Below are positions 1 through 7,354 of a DNA stretch of 40,769 nucleotides, piece by piece. The stretch is taken from IMG/VR virus record IMGVR_UViG_3300028573_000029, positions 1-40,769 of that record; one strand, 5' to 3'. Positions within the stretch are counted from its first letter, which is position 1. Every line of letters begins with the position of its first letter. The notes below the pieces were generated by a model. The model saw only the letters and a program-made list of their open reading frames with translations. It ran no database searches and was not told where the DNA came from. The translations under genes were made by a program, and so were the position numbers. Origin of the DNA: a virus.

Positions 1-15
1 TTGCGCCCCACCCCC

Positions 16-139
16 CGCGCGCGCGCGCGCGCGCGAAGCTCTCTTTGGTGTCCGCAGTGTCCCGGTGTCCCGCGTGCATCGATTGTGCTGATATTTCCGG
101 CGCTTGGCCTCGGGACACCGCGCGCGATCAGGTGTCCCG
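16..139. repeat. Terminal direct repeat, left copy
   Basis: These 124 bases are identical to 40646-40769, an offset of 40630, so the sequence closes on itself. Bases 1-15 do not match the bases preceding the right copy. The mismatch falls exactly at a (CG)n tract, which points to an assembly fault there rather than biology. The repeat holds several GTGTCCC motifs. A packaged direct terminal repeat, as in T7, cannot be distinguished from an assembly overlap on sequence alone. Confidence 0.9.
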
Positions 140-350
140 TCGGTGTCCCACCCCGCGCCCGCCGCATGGCGCACTGGAGCCCGGCGACGCTGGCACGCCG
201 GCAAGCGCGTCAACCCATGCTCGCTATCGAAAATGCGTCGCGCCGCGATCAGCGGCGCGCCCGGTATTCTTTTCAAATCCGAACGGGCGCGGGCGCGGGC
301 CGATATATGCCCTCTTGACGTATACGTCATAAAGGCGTATATGCCATTTT
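132..350. promoter_or_regulatory. Intergenic control region left of the small HTH gene
   Basis: No gene is supported in the first 350 bases. GTGTCCC occurs at 132 and 143 and continues the array from the right end of the window. A hairpin with an 8-bp stem and 5-nt loop lies at 239-259 (CGCGCCGC/GCGGCGCG) and is followed by a T-rich stretch, so it could be a weak terminator. AT-rich partly palindromic sites (GGCCGATATATGCC at 299-312, TGACGTATACGTCA at 316-329, GGCGTATATGCC at 334-345) lie just upstream of and across the promoter of the 351-575 gene. Confidence 0.5.
315..343 (+). promoter_or_regulatory. Sigma70-type promoter with palindromic operator, likely leaderless transcript
   Basis: TTGACG (315-320), a 17-nt spacer and TATATG (338-343) make a strong housekeeping-type promoter. 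Transcription should start near 350, directly at the ATG at 351, so the mRNA would be leaderless; no Shine-Dalgarno is visible. A perfect 14-bp palindrome TGACGTATACGTCA (316-329) overlaps the -35 box, and a related imperfect site GGCGTATATGCC (334-345) overlaps the -10. Autorepression by the encoded HTH protein is the simple reading. Confidence 0.65.
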
Positions 351-575
351 ATGGCTCAGACGACCAAAAGCCCGAGCGCGACGATGACCGCGGAAGAATT
401 CCATGCGCTGGTTACCAAACGGCTCGGGCTTTCGATCTACGCTGCGCGCAAGGTGCTCGGCGTATCGCTCCGCCAGGCGCAACGCTATGACGCCGGCGAG
501 ACGGAAATTCCCGAGACGGTCGCCAAGCTGTTGCGGCTGATCGTGAAGCACAAGATCGATCCGCGGGAAATTTGA
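351..575 (+). CDS. Small XRE-type helix-turn-helix DNA-binding protein
   Basis: A 74-aa protein with one helix-turn-helix in residues about 28-60 (SIYAARKVLGVSLRQAQRYD, followed by a conserved-looking ETVAKLLRLI helix). No other domain is seen, so a transcription regulator or antitoxin-like fold is the natural call. It starts at an ATG sitting at the predicted transcription start. It diverges from the late operon across the GTGTCC array and converges on the end of the early operon. That makes it a candidate late-gene regulator, or a repressor of its own promoter. No partner toxin is adjacent. Confidence 0.7.
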   Translation: MAQTTKSPSATMTAEEFHALVTKRLGLSIYAARKVLGVSLRQAQRYDAGETEIPETVAKLLRLIVKHKIDPREI

Positions 576-577
576 TC

Positions 578-595
578 AGCTAATATTGATTAGCT
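578..595. terminator. Stem-loop between convergent genes
   Basis: AGCTAAT-ATTG-ATTAGCT forms a 7-bp stem with a 4-nt loop, located between the stop of the rightward HTH gene (575) and the stop of the leftward HNH gene (594). The placement suits a bidirectional terminator, but the stem is AT-rich and there is no clear U tract, so efficiency is doubtful. Confidence 0.35.
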
Positions 596-986
596 AATAC
601 GGGATTTCCGAGCCAGTCGCCGCGATCGGCACGGCGCGCACCCCACGCTGGTTCGCCATGTTCTCGGCCATCGTGAGCCAGCGCAATTGTTGCAGGCCGG
701 CGTCGTTGACGCGGCGATTGTCGAGCGCGTCGCCGTTTTCGTGGTCGACGAAATGCGTCTCGCTCGGCCGCACCAGGCCCATGCGCTCGATCACCACGCG
801 ATGCATCAGGATCGTGACGTTGCTGTCGCCGCAGCGGATCGAGCGGCGCGCGTAGATCAATTGGCCGTATTTGTGCGAGCGCGCGAACGTCCACGGCCAC
901 TGCATCAGAAAATCGTAGTCGCAGGCCGACACCTTGACGGCGTATTGCTCGCGCCGGCCGACGGTGATGGTGCGCCAGTCGTTCAT
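594..986 (-). CDS. HNH endonuclease
   Basis: A 130-aa protein of the phage HNH type. The nuclease core is H62 in MHRVV, the DHENGDALDNRR segment (residues 81-92, with H82 as general base and N90), and LRWLT..ENMANQ (101-113), a pattern typical of HNH/AP2-like homing-type nucleases. The ATG at 986 overlaps the preceding stop as ATGA, which fixes the start; a longer open frame upstream is out of coupling. It is the last gene of the early operon and lies near terS across the circle junction. In several phages HNH proteins near terminase help DNA packaging. That role, or simple homing, are both possible here. Confidence 0.85.
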   Translation of the reverse strand: MNDWRTITVGRREQYAVKVSACDYDFLMQWPWTFARSHKYGQLIYARRSIRCGDSNVTILMHRVVIERMGLVRPSETHFVDHENGDALDNRRVNDAGLQQLRWLTMAENMANQRGVRAVPIAATGSEIPY

Positions 987-1234
987 TGCTTCGGTGGAAT
1001 TTTGCCAAGTTCGATGATGGCGTTCTTGAAAGCGTCGGCGCAAATGTCGAGGAATGCCTCTCGATCACATCGAAGATTGACCGTAAGCAGCGCCGAAAGT
1101 TCGATCAACAATGCGACCTTCGCCGAGGTCATATCGAGTTCAGAGACGCCGTGCTTTTCAGCGATCACCGTCAATTCGCGCGCGGTCTCGCCGAAATGTT
1201 TCCGGCAAACGGCCGCGTAATGCTCGAAATCCAT
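983..1234 (-). CDS. Small acidic hypothetical protein
   Basis: An 83-aa protein of unknown function, predicted mostly helical (HYAAVCRKHFGETARELTVI, then SAKVALLIELSALLTV). It has no signal peptide, membrane segment or recognised motif. Its ATG at 1234 overlaps the stop of the helicase gene by one base (TGATG), and its own stop overlaps the HNH start (ATGA). It is therefore translationally coupled on both sides and surely expressed with the replication genes. Confidence 0.7.
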   Translation of the reverse strand: MDFEHYAAVCRKHFGETARELTVIAEKHGVSELDMTSAKVALLIELSALLTVNLRCDREAFLDICADAFKNAIIELGKIPPKQ

Positions 1235-3126
1235 CACCTTTCCGGCGCCTCGTGGAAATTTTTCAGCACGACCAGCGTGCAGCGCATGCGCACGCCGCCG
1301 ATCGGAACGCGGTTGATCTGCTTGTCGGTGATGACGATACTCGCCGGCGCCTGGCGCAGCGCGTCCTTCCACGGCCCGCCAGAGCCCGGCGAGCCGGCCC
1401 ATTGCGTGCCCTCGAACAATTTGCCGACCAGCGGCGACGAATTCGGCACGGCGAGCACATAGCTCGCATTCGAGATCGTGCCGGCCGCGCCGGGATCGAG
1501 CAGGCCGAGGCCGGTCAACGCCAATTCATTGCGCGCCATCGCGGCGTTGAATTGCTCATTGCGGCCGTCCCCGAGATCGGCGAGCAATTTGCCGACCGTC
1601 GTGCGCGCGCCGTTGCGCCATTGCTGCACCGGCGCCGTAAGCAGATAGGTGAGGCACGCGCGCCAGTTTGGCGCGGCGTCCTCGACCTCGGGCAGCTTGT
1701 CGGCGGCGAGCTCGTCGCGCCAGTAATCCAGATCCTCGGTCAGCGGCACGCCGAGCTGCTCGGCGAGCTCAGGCCCGAGCATCATGTCGGCGCAGGCGAG
1801 CAAGGTGCCGTAGGTTTTCTGGCCGCGGCCGTCGTGGCCGCCGGCGGACAGTGCCGACGCATAGGCCTCATAGGTTTCGGGGAAGCGCCTCCACTCCGCC
1901 ATCAGCCGGGCGAGGATTTTGCGCCCCGCGGTGTCGGCGTCGATCGGCGGCGGCATCGCCTGGTCCTTGTCGAGCGGGCGGAGCCGCAGGATGGCAACGC
2001 GCGACAAATCCTGCGACGATTGCAGCGGGTTGTTGATCGCCGAGAACAGAAACGCCGAACGCATCTGGAACTCGACAGCCTGGTGATCGGCGCTGCCGCG
2101 CGAGGCCATCGCGCCGGACGACGCTGCGCGCATCAGCCGCACCACGGCGTCGACTTTCCGATTGTCCGCGCCGGCCTCGAGCTCGTCGATCGCGACCGGC
2201 CGCGCATCGTGCGCCATCTTCTGATAGATGCCGGCGGCCGACGTGTCGGCGGAATGAAACAGCGCGTCGCCGAACAGATCTTCGAGGCCCTTTTGCAAGG
2301 TCGACTTGCCGGTGCCCTTGTCGCCGACCAGCACGATCGCCGGCCGCCAGTCGAGCGCGCCGCCGAGAAACGCCGCGCCGATCCAGCCGAGCAGCAGCAC
2401 CGGGTCGATCGCCGGCTTTTCGTAATTCCACTTGCGGAAGGTTTCGAGCAGCGCGCCGGCGGGATTGTCCGCGGCGCCGATCGGCTGATCATAGGGCGCG
2501 GGAATTTCCGGCAACAGCGGGTAGAGGTGGCCCTCGATCATGCCGGTTTCTTCGGCGCGGAAAAACGGCACGCCGTCGCGGACCTCGCAGCGCCACACTT
2601 CCTCGCCGGCATGGTAGATCAAACCGCCGCCGCGCAAGGTCCACGCGCCGCGGCCGCGCAGCTTGTTGTCGGCGGAAAATTGCCCGACCTCGCTGCACGC
2701 CTTCATCAGCATTTCGCGAATGTCGTCGTCCTGGAACGATTTGATCGGCGGCGGCTTCGGCGCTTCGCCGTCCTTCGGCGCCGGCGCGCGGCCGTAGCGC
2801 GGAAAGCACCATTTCGGCCAGTTCGGCGCGCGCGCAAACAAATCCTGAATGCCCGAGTGCGAGAAATCCGACGCCGTGAACGAGCGGAATTGTCCGGCGC
2901 TGTCCATCATGTGATAGAGCGGCCCCTCGCGGCCGAGCGGCACCACCGGGCACGGATCCTCGACCGGCATGCCGAGATCGTTCGGCTTCCATTTGCCCGG
3001 CCAGGCGTCGCCGCGTTGCAGGTGCGGCAGCGGATCGGCGAACTTGCGCCGCCGCGCCAGCTTCCGCCGCGCATCCGAGATCGACGCGGCGACCGCGCCC
3101 TTGCCATCTTCTTTCTTTGAAGCCAT
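1234..3126 (-). CDS. Replicative helicase-like P-loop ATPase
   Basis: A 630-aa protein. The P-loop is GDKGTGKST (residues about 268-276), Walker B is PVAIDELEAG (about 311-320), and a sensor-like FLFSAINN follows at about 358. The order and the hydrophobic lead-in (AIVLVG) match phage helicase ATPases that work with a separate Toprim primase, in the manner of D5/SF3-type or VirE-like ATPases. The N-terminal 200 residues have no firm assignment. It lies two small genes downstream of the primase in the same operon, so it most likely unwinds phage DNA at the fork. The ATG at 3126 is preferred; a GTG at 3132 would add two residues. Confidence 0.8.
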   Translation of the reverse strand: MASKKEDGKGAVAASISDARRKLARRRKFADPLPHLQRGDAWPGKWKPNDLGMPVEDPCPVVPLGREGPLYHMMDSAGQFRSFTASDFSHSGIQDLFARAPNWPKWCFPRYGRAPAPKDGEAPKPPPIKSFQDDDIREMLMKACSEVGQFSADNKLRGRGAWTLRGGGLIYHAGEEVWRCEVRDGVPFFRAEETGMIEGHLYPLLPEIPAPYDQPIGAADNPAGALLETFRKWNYEKPAIDPVLLLGWIGAAFLGGALDWRPAIVLVGDKGTGKSTLQKGLEDLFGDALFHSADTSAAGIYQKMAHDARPVAIDELEAGADNRKVDAVVRLMRAASSGAMASRGSADHQAVEFQMRSAFLFSAINNPLQSSQDLSRVAILRLRPLDKDQAMPPPIDADTAGRKILARLMAEWRRFPETYEAYASALSAGGHDGRGQKTYGTLLACADMMLGPELAEQLGVPLTEDLDYWRDELAADKLPEVEDAAPNWRACLTYLLTAPVQQWRNGARTTVGKLLADLGDGRNEQFNAAMARNELALTGLGLLDPGAAGTISNASYVLAVPNSSPLVGKLFEGTQWAGSPGSGGPWKDALRQAPASIVITDKQINRVPIGGVRMRCTLVVLKNFHEAPER

Positions 3127-3135
3127 CGGCACCGG

Positions 3136-3426
3136 CTAAATCGGGCAATCTGTTCGCGCGCAGGCGTCGGCGTGCGCTTTGTCGTTGATGATCTTGTTGC
3201 AGACAGCGCAGTTTTTCGGCCACGTCTCGCGTTTTATTTTTGGTACGGCCGTTCGCGAAGCGCCGCCCGCCAACCCGCTTTGCTCACGGCCGTCGGCGTC
3301 CGCCACCACCTGATAACCGGCGAGGCGCAATGCCAAGAGCGCAAGCGAGCCGGGCGGCATGCCCGGCGGCGCCATCGAAAGCGCGATGTCGATCGCTTCC
3401 TCGGGACTGATGTGGCGCGCGGTCAT
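3136..3426 (-). CDS. Small protein with C-terminal zinc-ribbon-like cysteines
   Basis: A 96-aa protein. The C-terminus holds CAVCNKIINDKAHADACARTDC (about residues 73-94 with four cysteines and a histidine), consistent with a small zinc-binding ribbon. The N-terminal half (ISPEEAIDIALSMAPPGMPP) is helical with no known match. The ATG at 3426 overlaps the upstream stop as ATGA. It sits between primase and helicase genes, so a nucleic-acid-binding accessory role is plausible but unproven. Confidence 0.7.
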   Translation of the reverse strand: MTARHISPEEAIDIALSMAPPGMPPGSLALLALRLAGYQVVADADGREQSGLAGGASRTAVPKIKRETWPKNCAVCNKIINDKAHADACARTDCPI

Positions 3427-3632
3427 TTTCGCGCGTCCGCGCTCGCGCCGCCCGCCAACCCGCTCGCGCGGACTGTCAGACGACGTAATTCCAGATCAAC
3501 TTCCGTAACCTCGCGCGCGTGGCCGAGCAAAATTAGACCGTCGGCATCGAACCACGGAACAGCGATCAATGCGCCCGCGGGGTACCAACGCCCACGAAAT
3601 GCGCCATCGCGCATCAAGACGACACTTTTCAT
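3423..3632 (-). CDS. Small hypothetical protein in the replication operon
   Basis: A 69-aa protein (MKSVVLMRDGAFRGRWYPAG at the start), predicted beta-rich in its first half, resembling small phage proteins that follow primases. No function is recognised. The start at 3632 shares one base with the primase stop (TGATG) and the stop overlaps the next start (ATGA). A longer upstream extension of this frame exists but only covers primase coding sequence in another frame and is not used. Confidence 0.65.
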   Translation of the reverse strand: MKSVVLMRDGAFRGRWYPAGALIAVPWFDADGLILLGHAREVTEVDLELRRLTVRASGLAGGASADARK

Positions 3633-4738
3633 CACGCTGCCGCCCCCCTCAAGGTGTCGTTGAGATCCTTGCCGATCGGCGCCGCGATCTCGGCGACCGG
3701 CCGGCCCTGCTTTTCCAGCGCCGCCTTGCCGCGCTCGAAGCTTTTGACCGCGGCGGCGTTGGCCCATTCGTTCTCGCGATGCAGTGCCACGCTGTCGACG
3801 CACTCCGGCAGCGTCACGTTCTGGAGATTGCCGAGCGAGATGAACGCCCAGGTGCGGAATTCCGGCGCAGCGATCGCCGCCGACAAAGCGGTCTCGATGC
3901 CCTCGGCGAGCACCAAAGTTTCGCGCAGGCCGTTGGCCGCGGCCTCGCGCACCGAAAGCCCGCTGGCGCCCCGCCACAGCGGGATGACCAGGCCGCGGAA
4001 ATCCGGGAACACTTTTTTGTTCGGCGTGACGTCGGCCTTGCCTTCGCAGTCCCGCCGCAACCATGTCCGGTGGACCGCGAGCGCCCGATGCGTTTCGCAA
4101 TCGGTGCAGCACGCGATCATGCAAGGCAGCGACAAGCCGCTTTCCCGATGATCATGCGCGATCGAAGATCGGATCGCGTGCGGGAGAACGAGCCCGCCAC
4201 GCGGGCCGCGCGGAAAAGTACCAAGGTCGATCCCTCGCGCCATGAGGTAGCGCCCCGCCGGCGAGCCCGGCCAGGTGTCTGTCAGCGGATACGCCTCGAT
4301 GAAAATTTGGAACGCGCGCGCCTGCTTGACCGCCAGATCCTCGGCGCGGGCCTTGGTCTCGCGCTGCGCCCGCGCGCGCGACCGTGCGGCGTCGGCGGCG
4401 CGCTGCTCGGCCGTGAGCCGTTGCAGGCCAAGATGATCGGCGAGCCAGCGGAGCGCCTCGCGGCGGCCTTTCTTTGGTCCAGCCGACCAGCCCTTGATAT
4501 AGGCGACGAGATCGATGATGTCGCCCTGGGCGAGGCCGCGATGGTCCTTGAACGCGCCGGTCGCGGCGCCTTTGATCCAGATCGTGAACGACGGATGGCG
4601 GTCCTTCTCGACCGGATTGCACATCGAGATGTAATTGCCGCGCGGCCGCTCGCGGATGCCGAGCGCGGCGATCACGTCGAGCACCCGCGCCTGCGCCGCG
4701 CCCTTGATTTCCTCGATCGAGGGGCCGGCGTGGGTCAT
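3632..4738 (-). CDS. Toprim-domain DNA primase
   Basis: A 368-aa primase of the phage/plasmid Toprim family. Residues 36-80 resemble a reduced zinc-binding primase entry domain (MCNPVEKDRHPSF, then the GAFKDHRGLAQGDIIDLVAY motif), but only one cysteine (C40) is in place, so zinc binding may be lost. A basic linker with coiled-coil character follows (110-140). The Toprim core is at 274-330: LVLAEGIETALSA with E279, then a degenerate acidic motif HRENEWAN in place of the usual DxD. It would make RNA primers for the phage fork with the ATPase encoded downstream. ATG 4738 overlaps the previous stop (ATGA). Confidence 0.85.
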   Translation of the reverse strand: MTHAGPSIEEIKGAAQARVLDVIAALGIRERPRGNYISMCNPVEKDRHPSFTIWIKGAATGAFKDHRGLAQGDIIDLVAYIKGWSAGPKKGRREALRWLADHLGLQRLTAEQRAADAARSRARAQRETKARAEDLAVKQARAFQIFIEAYPLTDTWPGSPAGRYLMARGIDLGTFPRGPRGGLVLPHAIRSSIAHDHRESGLSLPCMIACCTDCETHRALAVHRTWLRRDCEGKADVTPNKKVFPDFRGLVIPLWRGASGLSVREAAANGLRETLVLAEGIETALSAAIAAPEFRTWAFISLGNLQNVTLPECVDSVALHRENEWANAAAVKSFERGKAALEKQGRPVAEIAAPIGKDLNDTLRGAAA

Positions 4739-5163
4739 TCTTTGCGCCGCTCGCTCGCGCCGGCATCAGCGCGTCCACGCGCGTCGTCATCGCGCGATTG
4801 TTCCGGCTTCGGATTGAAAAGCTCATCGACCGCGCAGCGGTGACCGTTGCGGATCAGCCAGTGCTCGGAATAGTTGATCTTGCCGCGCGCGGTCATGTCG
4901 CCGTCGGCGGAGCGCGCCTGCAATGTCTTGTGGCGGATCAGCGCGCGATGGATGCCGATCAGATAAACGATCGGATCGATCGCATCGTCGATCAGGAGGC
5001 CGTGCCGCCGGCGGAACAACACCGCCATGCTCGTCGCCGTGCGCTCGTCGAACGCGGCAGTGATGTTGCCGTTGGCGTCCTCATTGGTCAGCGCGTACAT
5101 CAGCCGCAGCAATTCGGTCTGATAGGCGGCGTGGCGGACCAGGTCGACGGCGCGGATGGTCAT
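4735..5163 (-). CDS. Hypothetical protein of the replication operon
   Basis: A 142-aa protein without a recognised domain. The first 100 residues are helical (LTNEDANGNITAAFDERTAT, then a basic RRRHGL and a hydrophobic IDPIVYLIGIHRAL); the tail is charged and disordered. It is encoded between the putative initiator and the primase with ATGA overlaps on both sides. A helicase loader or initiator partner, as lambda P is to O, would fit the position but nothing in the sequence proves it. Confidence 0.65.
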   Translation of the reverse strand: MTIRAVDLVRHAAYQTELLRLMYALTNEDANGNITAAFDERTATSMAVLFRRRHGLLIDDAIDPIVYLIGIHRALIRHKTLQARSADGDMTARGKINYSEHWLIRNGHRCAVDELFNPKPEQSRDDDARGRADAGASERRKE

Positions 5164-5798
5164 GAGTGCATCGCCCCCGGCGCCGGCTGTTCGCGCAGAA
5201 ACACACCCCACCGCGTGAGGAGCAGTTCGGTCGCAGGATCGTCGCGCCATTGCTCGACCGCGTCGCGCGCCTGCTTGATGTTCTGCCGCGAGCAGCCGAT
5301 GGCGCGCGCCAGGTCGGCGTTGGGCACCTGCATTTCGACCGTGAGCAGATAGATCATGATGCGGCGCAGCCGCGCGAGCTTGAGCCATTCCGGGCTGTTC
5401 GGCTTTTCGACGGAAAAATCGAACAGCAACGGCGGCGCGTAGTCCAATTCCTGTTCGCGCGCGAGCATGGCAAAGGCGAAGCCGAAGAAGGCGCGCCAGA
5501 ACGGCGTTTTTTTCGGTGACAAAGCACCGCGCTCGATCGCGCGCAGCCCGCGATCGAGGCGCTGCAAGGTCGAGACCCGCAGGTTGGCGCCATCGCGCCG
5601 GCCACGCCACCAGCTCTTTTCGTTGATGCCGGCGACGCCGCACAAGCGCGCCACGCTGACACCGAGCCTGCGCCGGCGCCGCTCGATGTCAATGATTGAC
5701 AAAGCAGGGGACTTTTCGTCCGCAGCATCGATTGACAAAGCAGGGGACTTTTCGCCGACGCCTGTCGATTGACAAAGCAGGGGACTTTTCGCGCTCAT
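5160..5798 (-). CDS. Putative replication initiator with internal iterons
   Basis: A 212-aa protein with two helix-turn-helix-like segments: residues about 50-90 (RRRRLGVSVARLCGVAGINE, an XRE-like stretch) and about 160-190 (VPNADLARAIGCSRQNIKQA). The first 50 codons span three 25-bp direct repeats that are read in different frames (KSPALSI twice, KSPLLCQS once), so the repeats are kept as DNA, not as protein. A DNA-binding protein whose gene contains iterons, upstream of primase and helicase genes, closely parallels lambda O and its origin. ATG 5798 overlaps the previous stop (ATGA). A simple regulator with operators in its gene is the alternative. Confidence 0.6.
   Translation of the reverse strand: MSAKSPLLCQSTGVGEKSPALSIDAADEKSPALSIIDIERRRRRLGVSVARLCGVAGINEKSWWRGRRDGANLRVSTLQRLDRGLRAIERGALSPKKTPFWRAFFGFAFAMLAREQELDYAPPLLFDFSVEKPNSPEWLKLARLRRIMIYLLTVEMQVPNADLARAIGCSRQNIKQARDAVEQWRDDPATELLLTRWGVFLREQPAPGAMHS
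5694..5791. repeat. Three 25-bp iterons, candidate origin of replication
   Basis: Near-perfect direct repeats at 5694-5718, 5730-5754 and 5767-5791, each containing TTGACAAAGCAGGGGACTTT plus TCG. The spacing is 36 and 37 bp, about three and a half helical turns. The short segments between the repeats differ. The repeats lie inside the 5' end of the putative initiator gene. Iterons inside an initiator gene are the arrangement of the lambda origin. Confidence 0.6.
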
Positions 5799-6136
5799 CG
5801 CCGCCTCCCGTAATCCGGCTGCGCCTCGGCATCCGGCCGGCTGGCGATCGCGTGGCGTTCCTCGATCGCGCGGCCAAGCGCGGCGCGGACCATCGGCAGC
5901 AGCGCGCCGGCGACCATTCGCCACGGCAGGTTGTCGCGGCTCATATCGACGCGGCGCAACGCCGTGACCAGCATCGTCGCCTCGTCCTTGATGATGTGGC
6001 CTGGCGCAACGCGGTGCGCGGCGATCGCCGACGCGAGCGTGTCGAACTCGGGTTCGAGCAAGGCGTTGCGGTTGAGCACGCGCTCGGCGGTGTCGATCAA
6101 CCGGATCAGCAGCGTCGTGGCGTCGGGTTCGGCCAT
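5795..6136 (-). CDS. Hypothetical early protein
   Basis: A 113-aa, mostly helical protein (LLIRLIDTAERVLNRNALLE at the N-terminus; a hydrophobic WRMVAGALLPMVRAALGRAI helix later). No domain, signal or membrane call is safe. It is coupled by a one-base overlap (TGATG) to the tandem-repeat gene upstream and by ATGA to the initiator downstream, so it is part of the same early transcript. Confidence 0.65.
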   Translation of the reverse strand: MAEPDATTLLIRLIDTAERVLNRNALLEPEFDTLASAIAAHRVAPGHIIKDEATMLVTALRRVDMSRDNLPWRMVAGALLPMVRAALGRAIEERHAIASRPDAEAQPDYGRRR

Positions 6137-6726
6137 CAGCGCGCCTCCAAAATTGTCGCTGTTGATGTCGGAGAGCGCCGCCGGCGCAGGCCATGAGCGC
6201 GCGCAATATCGCCCACGTCAGCTTCGGTGATCAGCCAGTCTGCCGCGATGTCGATGTAACGCTCGCCGTCCGCTATCGCGGCGAGGATCGAGGAAATGCC
6301 ACTGTCATCCAATTCCAGGCGGCGTTTGATCGCCTTGACGTCGCTATGATACCGCTGCGCGTAGGCCCGCTGACGCTCCTTGTTCTCAGGTCGCTGCGCG
6401 TAGGCCCGCTGACGCTCCTTGTTCTCAGCGTACCATCGCTGCGCGTAGGCCCGCTTACGCTCCTTGTTCTCAGCGTACCATCGCTGCGCGTAGGCCCGCT
6501 TACGCTCCTTGTTCTCAGGTCGCTGCGCGTAGGCCCGCTGACGCTCCTTGTTCTCAGCGTACCATCGCTGCGCGTAGGCCCGCTGACGCTCCTTGTTCTC
6601 AGGTCGCTGCGCGTAGGCCCGCTTACGCTCCTTGTTCTCAGGTCGCTGCGCGTAGGCCCGCTTACGCTCCTTGTTCTCAGGTCGCTGCGCGTAGGCCCGC
6701 TTACGCTCCTTGTCTTTGTAAGGCAT
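6136..6726 (-). CDS. Tandem-repeat basic protein with C-terminal HTH-like region
   Basis: A 196-aa protein. After MPYKD come nine copies of a 13- or 15-residue unit (KERKRAYAQRPEN or KERQRAYAQRWYAEN) that would form a long, highly basic helix or coiled rod. The last 60 residues (IKRRLELDDSGISSILAAIA to ITEADVGDIARAHGLRRRR) look like a small globular, possibly HTH, domain. Similar RAYxxxNxExxR repeats accompany DNA-binding or HNH proteins in phages. Non-specific DNA or RNA binding is a fair inference. Start 6726 has GAGAGG eight bases upstream. Confidence 0.7.
   Translation of the reverse strand: MPYKDKERKRAYAQRPENKERKRAYAQRPENKERKRAYAQRPENKERQRAYAQRWYAENKERQRAYAQRPENKERKRAYAQRWYAENKERKRAYAQRWYAENKERQRAYAQRPENKERQRAYAQRYHSDVKAIKRRLELDDSGISSILAAIADGERYIDIAADWLITEADVGDIARAHGLRRRRSPTSTATILEAR
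6350..6716. repeat. Coding minisatellite of 39- and 45-bp units
   Basis: Nine tandem units, nearly identical in DNA, alternate between 39 bp and 45 bp (the longer form carries a six-base insertion coding for WY and A). The main substitution is a single base that switches Lys and Gln. Because unit lengths are multiples of three, all six frames stay open here. The uniformity indicates recent expansion or gene conversion. Confidence 0.9.
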
Positions 6727-6730
6727 CTGC

Positions 6731-7003
6731 TCAACCTCTCTGGACCGCGCGCGATGCGCGCGGCGTGGTGAAAAGGAGAGCGAGGCGCCGGCCGACAATG
6801 CTGAGACCAAAATACGGACCTTGCAGCGTGTCTTCGACCGCCTGGCGATACCAGATTTCGACGAGACCGCGCCGCCACAGCGACAAGGCAATGCTGCGAT
6901 AGGGACGGCTCACCGTAACCGCGCCGCCAAGGCCGCAGCGGATGGCGAGGTTTCGCAGCAGATTTATTTGACTGCTGTTCAACCGCGTATATCGCGCGCC
7001 CAT
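6731..7003 (-). CDS. Small winged-helix-like hypothetical protein
   Basis: A 90-aa protein. The pattern SSQINLLRNLAI, LWRRGLVEIWYRQ, then FGLSIVGRRLALLF resembles the helix, recognition helix and wing of small phage winged-helix proteins (the last part recalling an LTxxGxxLA motif). It is called as possible DNA-binding only by this pattern. It lies between two other small early genes with short gaps. Confidence 0.6.
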   Translation of the reverse strand: MGARYTRLNSSQINLLRNLAIRCGLGGAVTVSRPYRSIALSLWRRGLVEIWYRQAVEDTLQGPYFGLSIVGRRLALLFTTPRASRAVQRG

Positions 7004-7009
7004 AACCGC

Positions 7010-7354
7010 TCACCCCTTCGGCGAATGATGCAGGACCAGGATGCAGGCCTGCCGGCCGTCGCTTTTCTGTTTCGGCGCGGCGGCGGTCACCGCGCGCACC
7101 GCGCGGGTTTCGTTGGCGGCGAGCCAGCGTTCGAGCTCGCGCTCGACCAGCACGCGCACGGCCGCCGGCCAGGTCTCGAACCGCGTTCCGGCTTTCTCGT
7201 GCTCGTATAACGCGACCACGATTTCGGTGCGGTCGCAGCCGGCGATGTCGAGAGCTTTGGTTTCCCACGGATGCAGCTCGGTGCTTTCCGGCCGGCGCGG
7301 CAACGCGCAGGTTAGTCCGGCCGGCGCCGTCGGATCGTCTATTAGCTCGCTCAT
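7010..7354 (-). CDS. Hypothetical early protein
   Basis: A 114-aa protein, with a disordered N-terminus and a helical middle (FETWPAAVRVLVERELERWL). No function is recognised. The ATG at 7354 overlaps the stop of the 31-aa membrane peptide gene as ATGA, which decides the start against an upstream ATG at 7378. It belongs to the leftward early operon. Confidence 0.65.
   Translation of the reverse strand: MSELIDDPTAPAGLTCALPRRPESTELHPWETKALDIAGCDRTEIVVALYEHEKAGTRFETWPAAVRVLVERELERWLAANETRAVRAVTAAAPKQKSDGRQACILVLHHSPKG

Noticed and set aside
1111-3120. 669-aa plus-strand open frame
   Set aside because: It lies opposite the helicase gene, which has clear Walker motifs; the plus-strand translation is low-complexity Arg-rich.
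6350-6716. CRISPR-like array
   Set aside because: Repeats are contiguous and coding, with no unique spacers and no cas genes. The iterons at 5694-5791 were dismissed as CRISPR for the same reasons.
6193-7268. Long frames on both strands across the repeat tract
   Set aside because: Units of 39 and 45 bp keep every frame open. Only the minus-strand frame starting at 6726 has a ribosome site and coupled ends.
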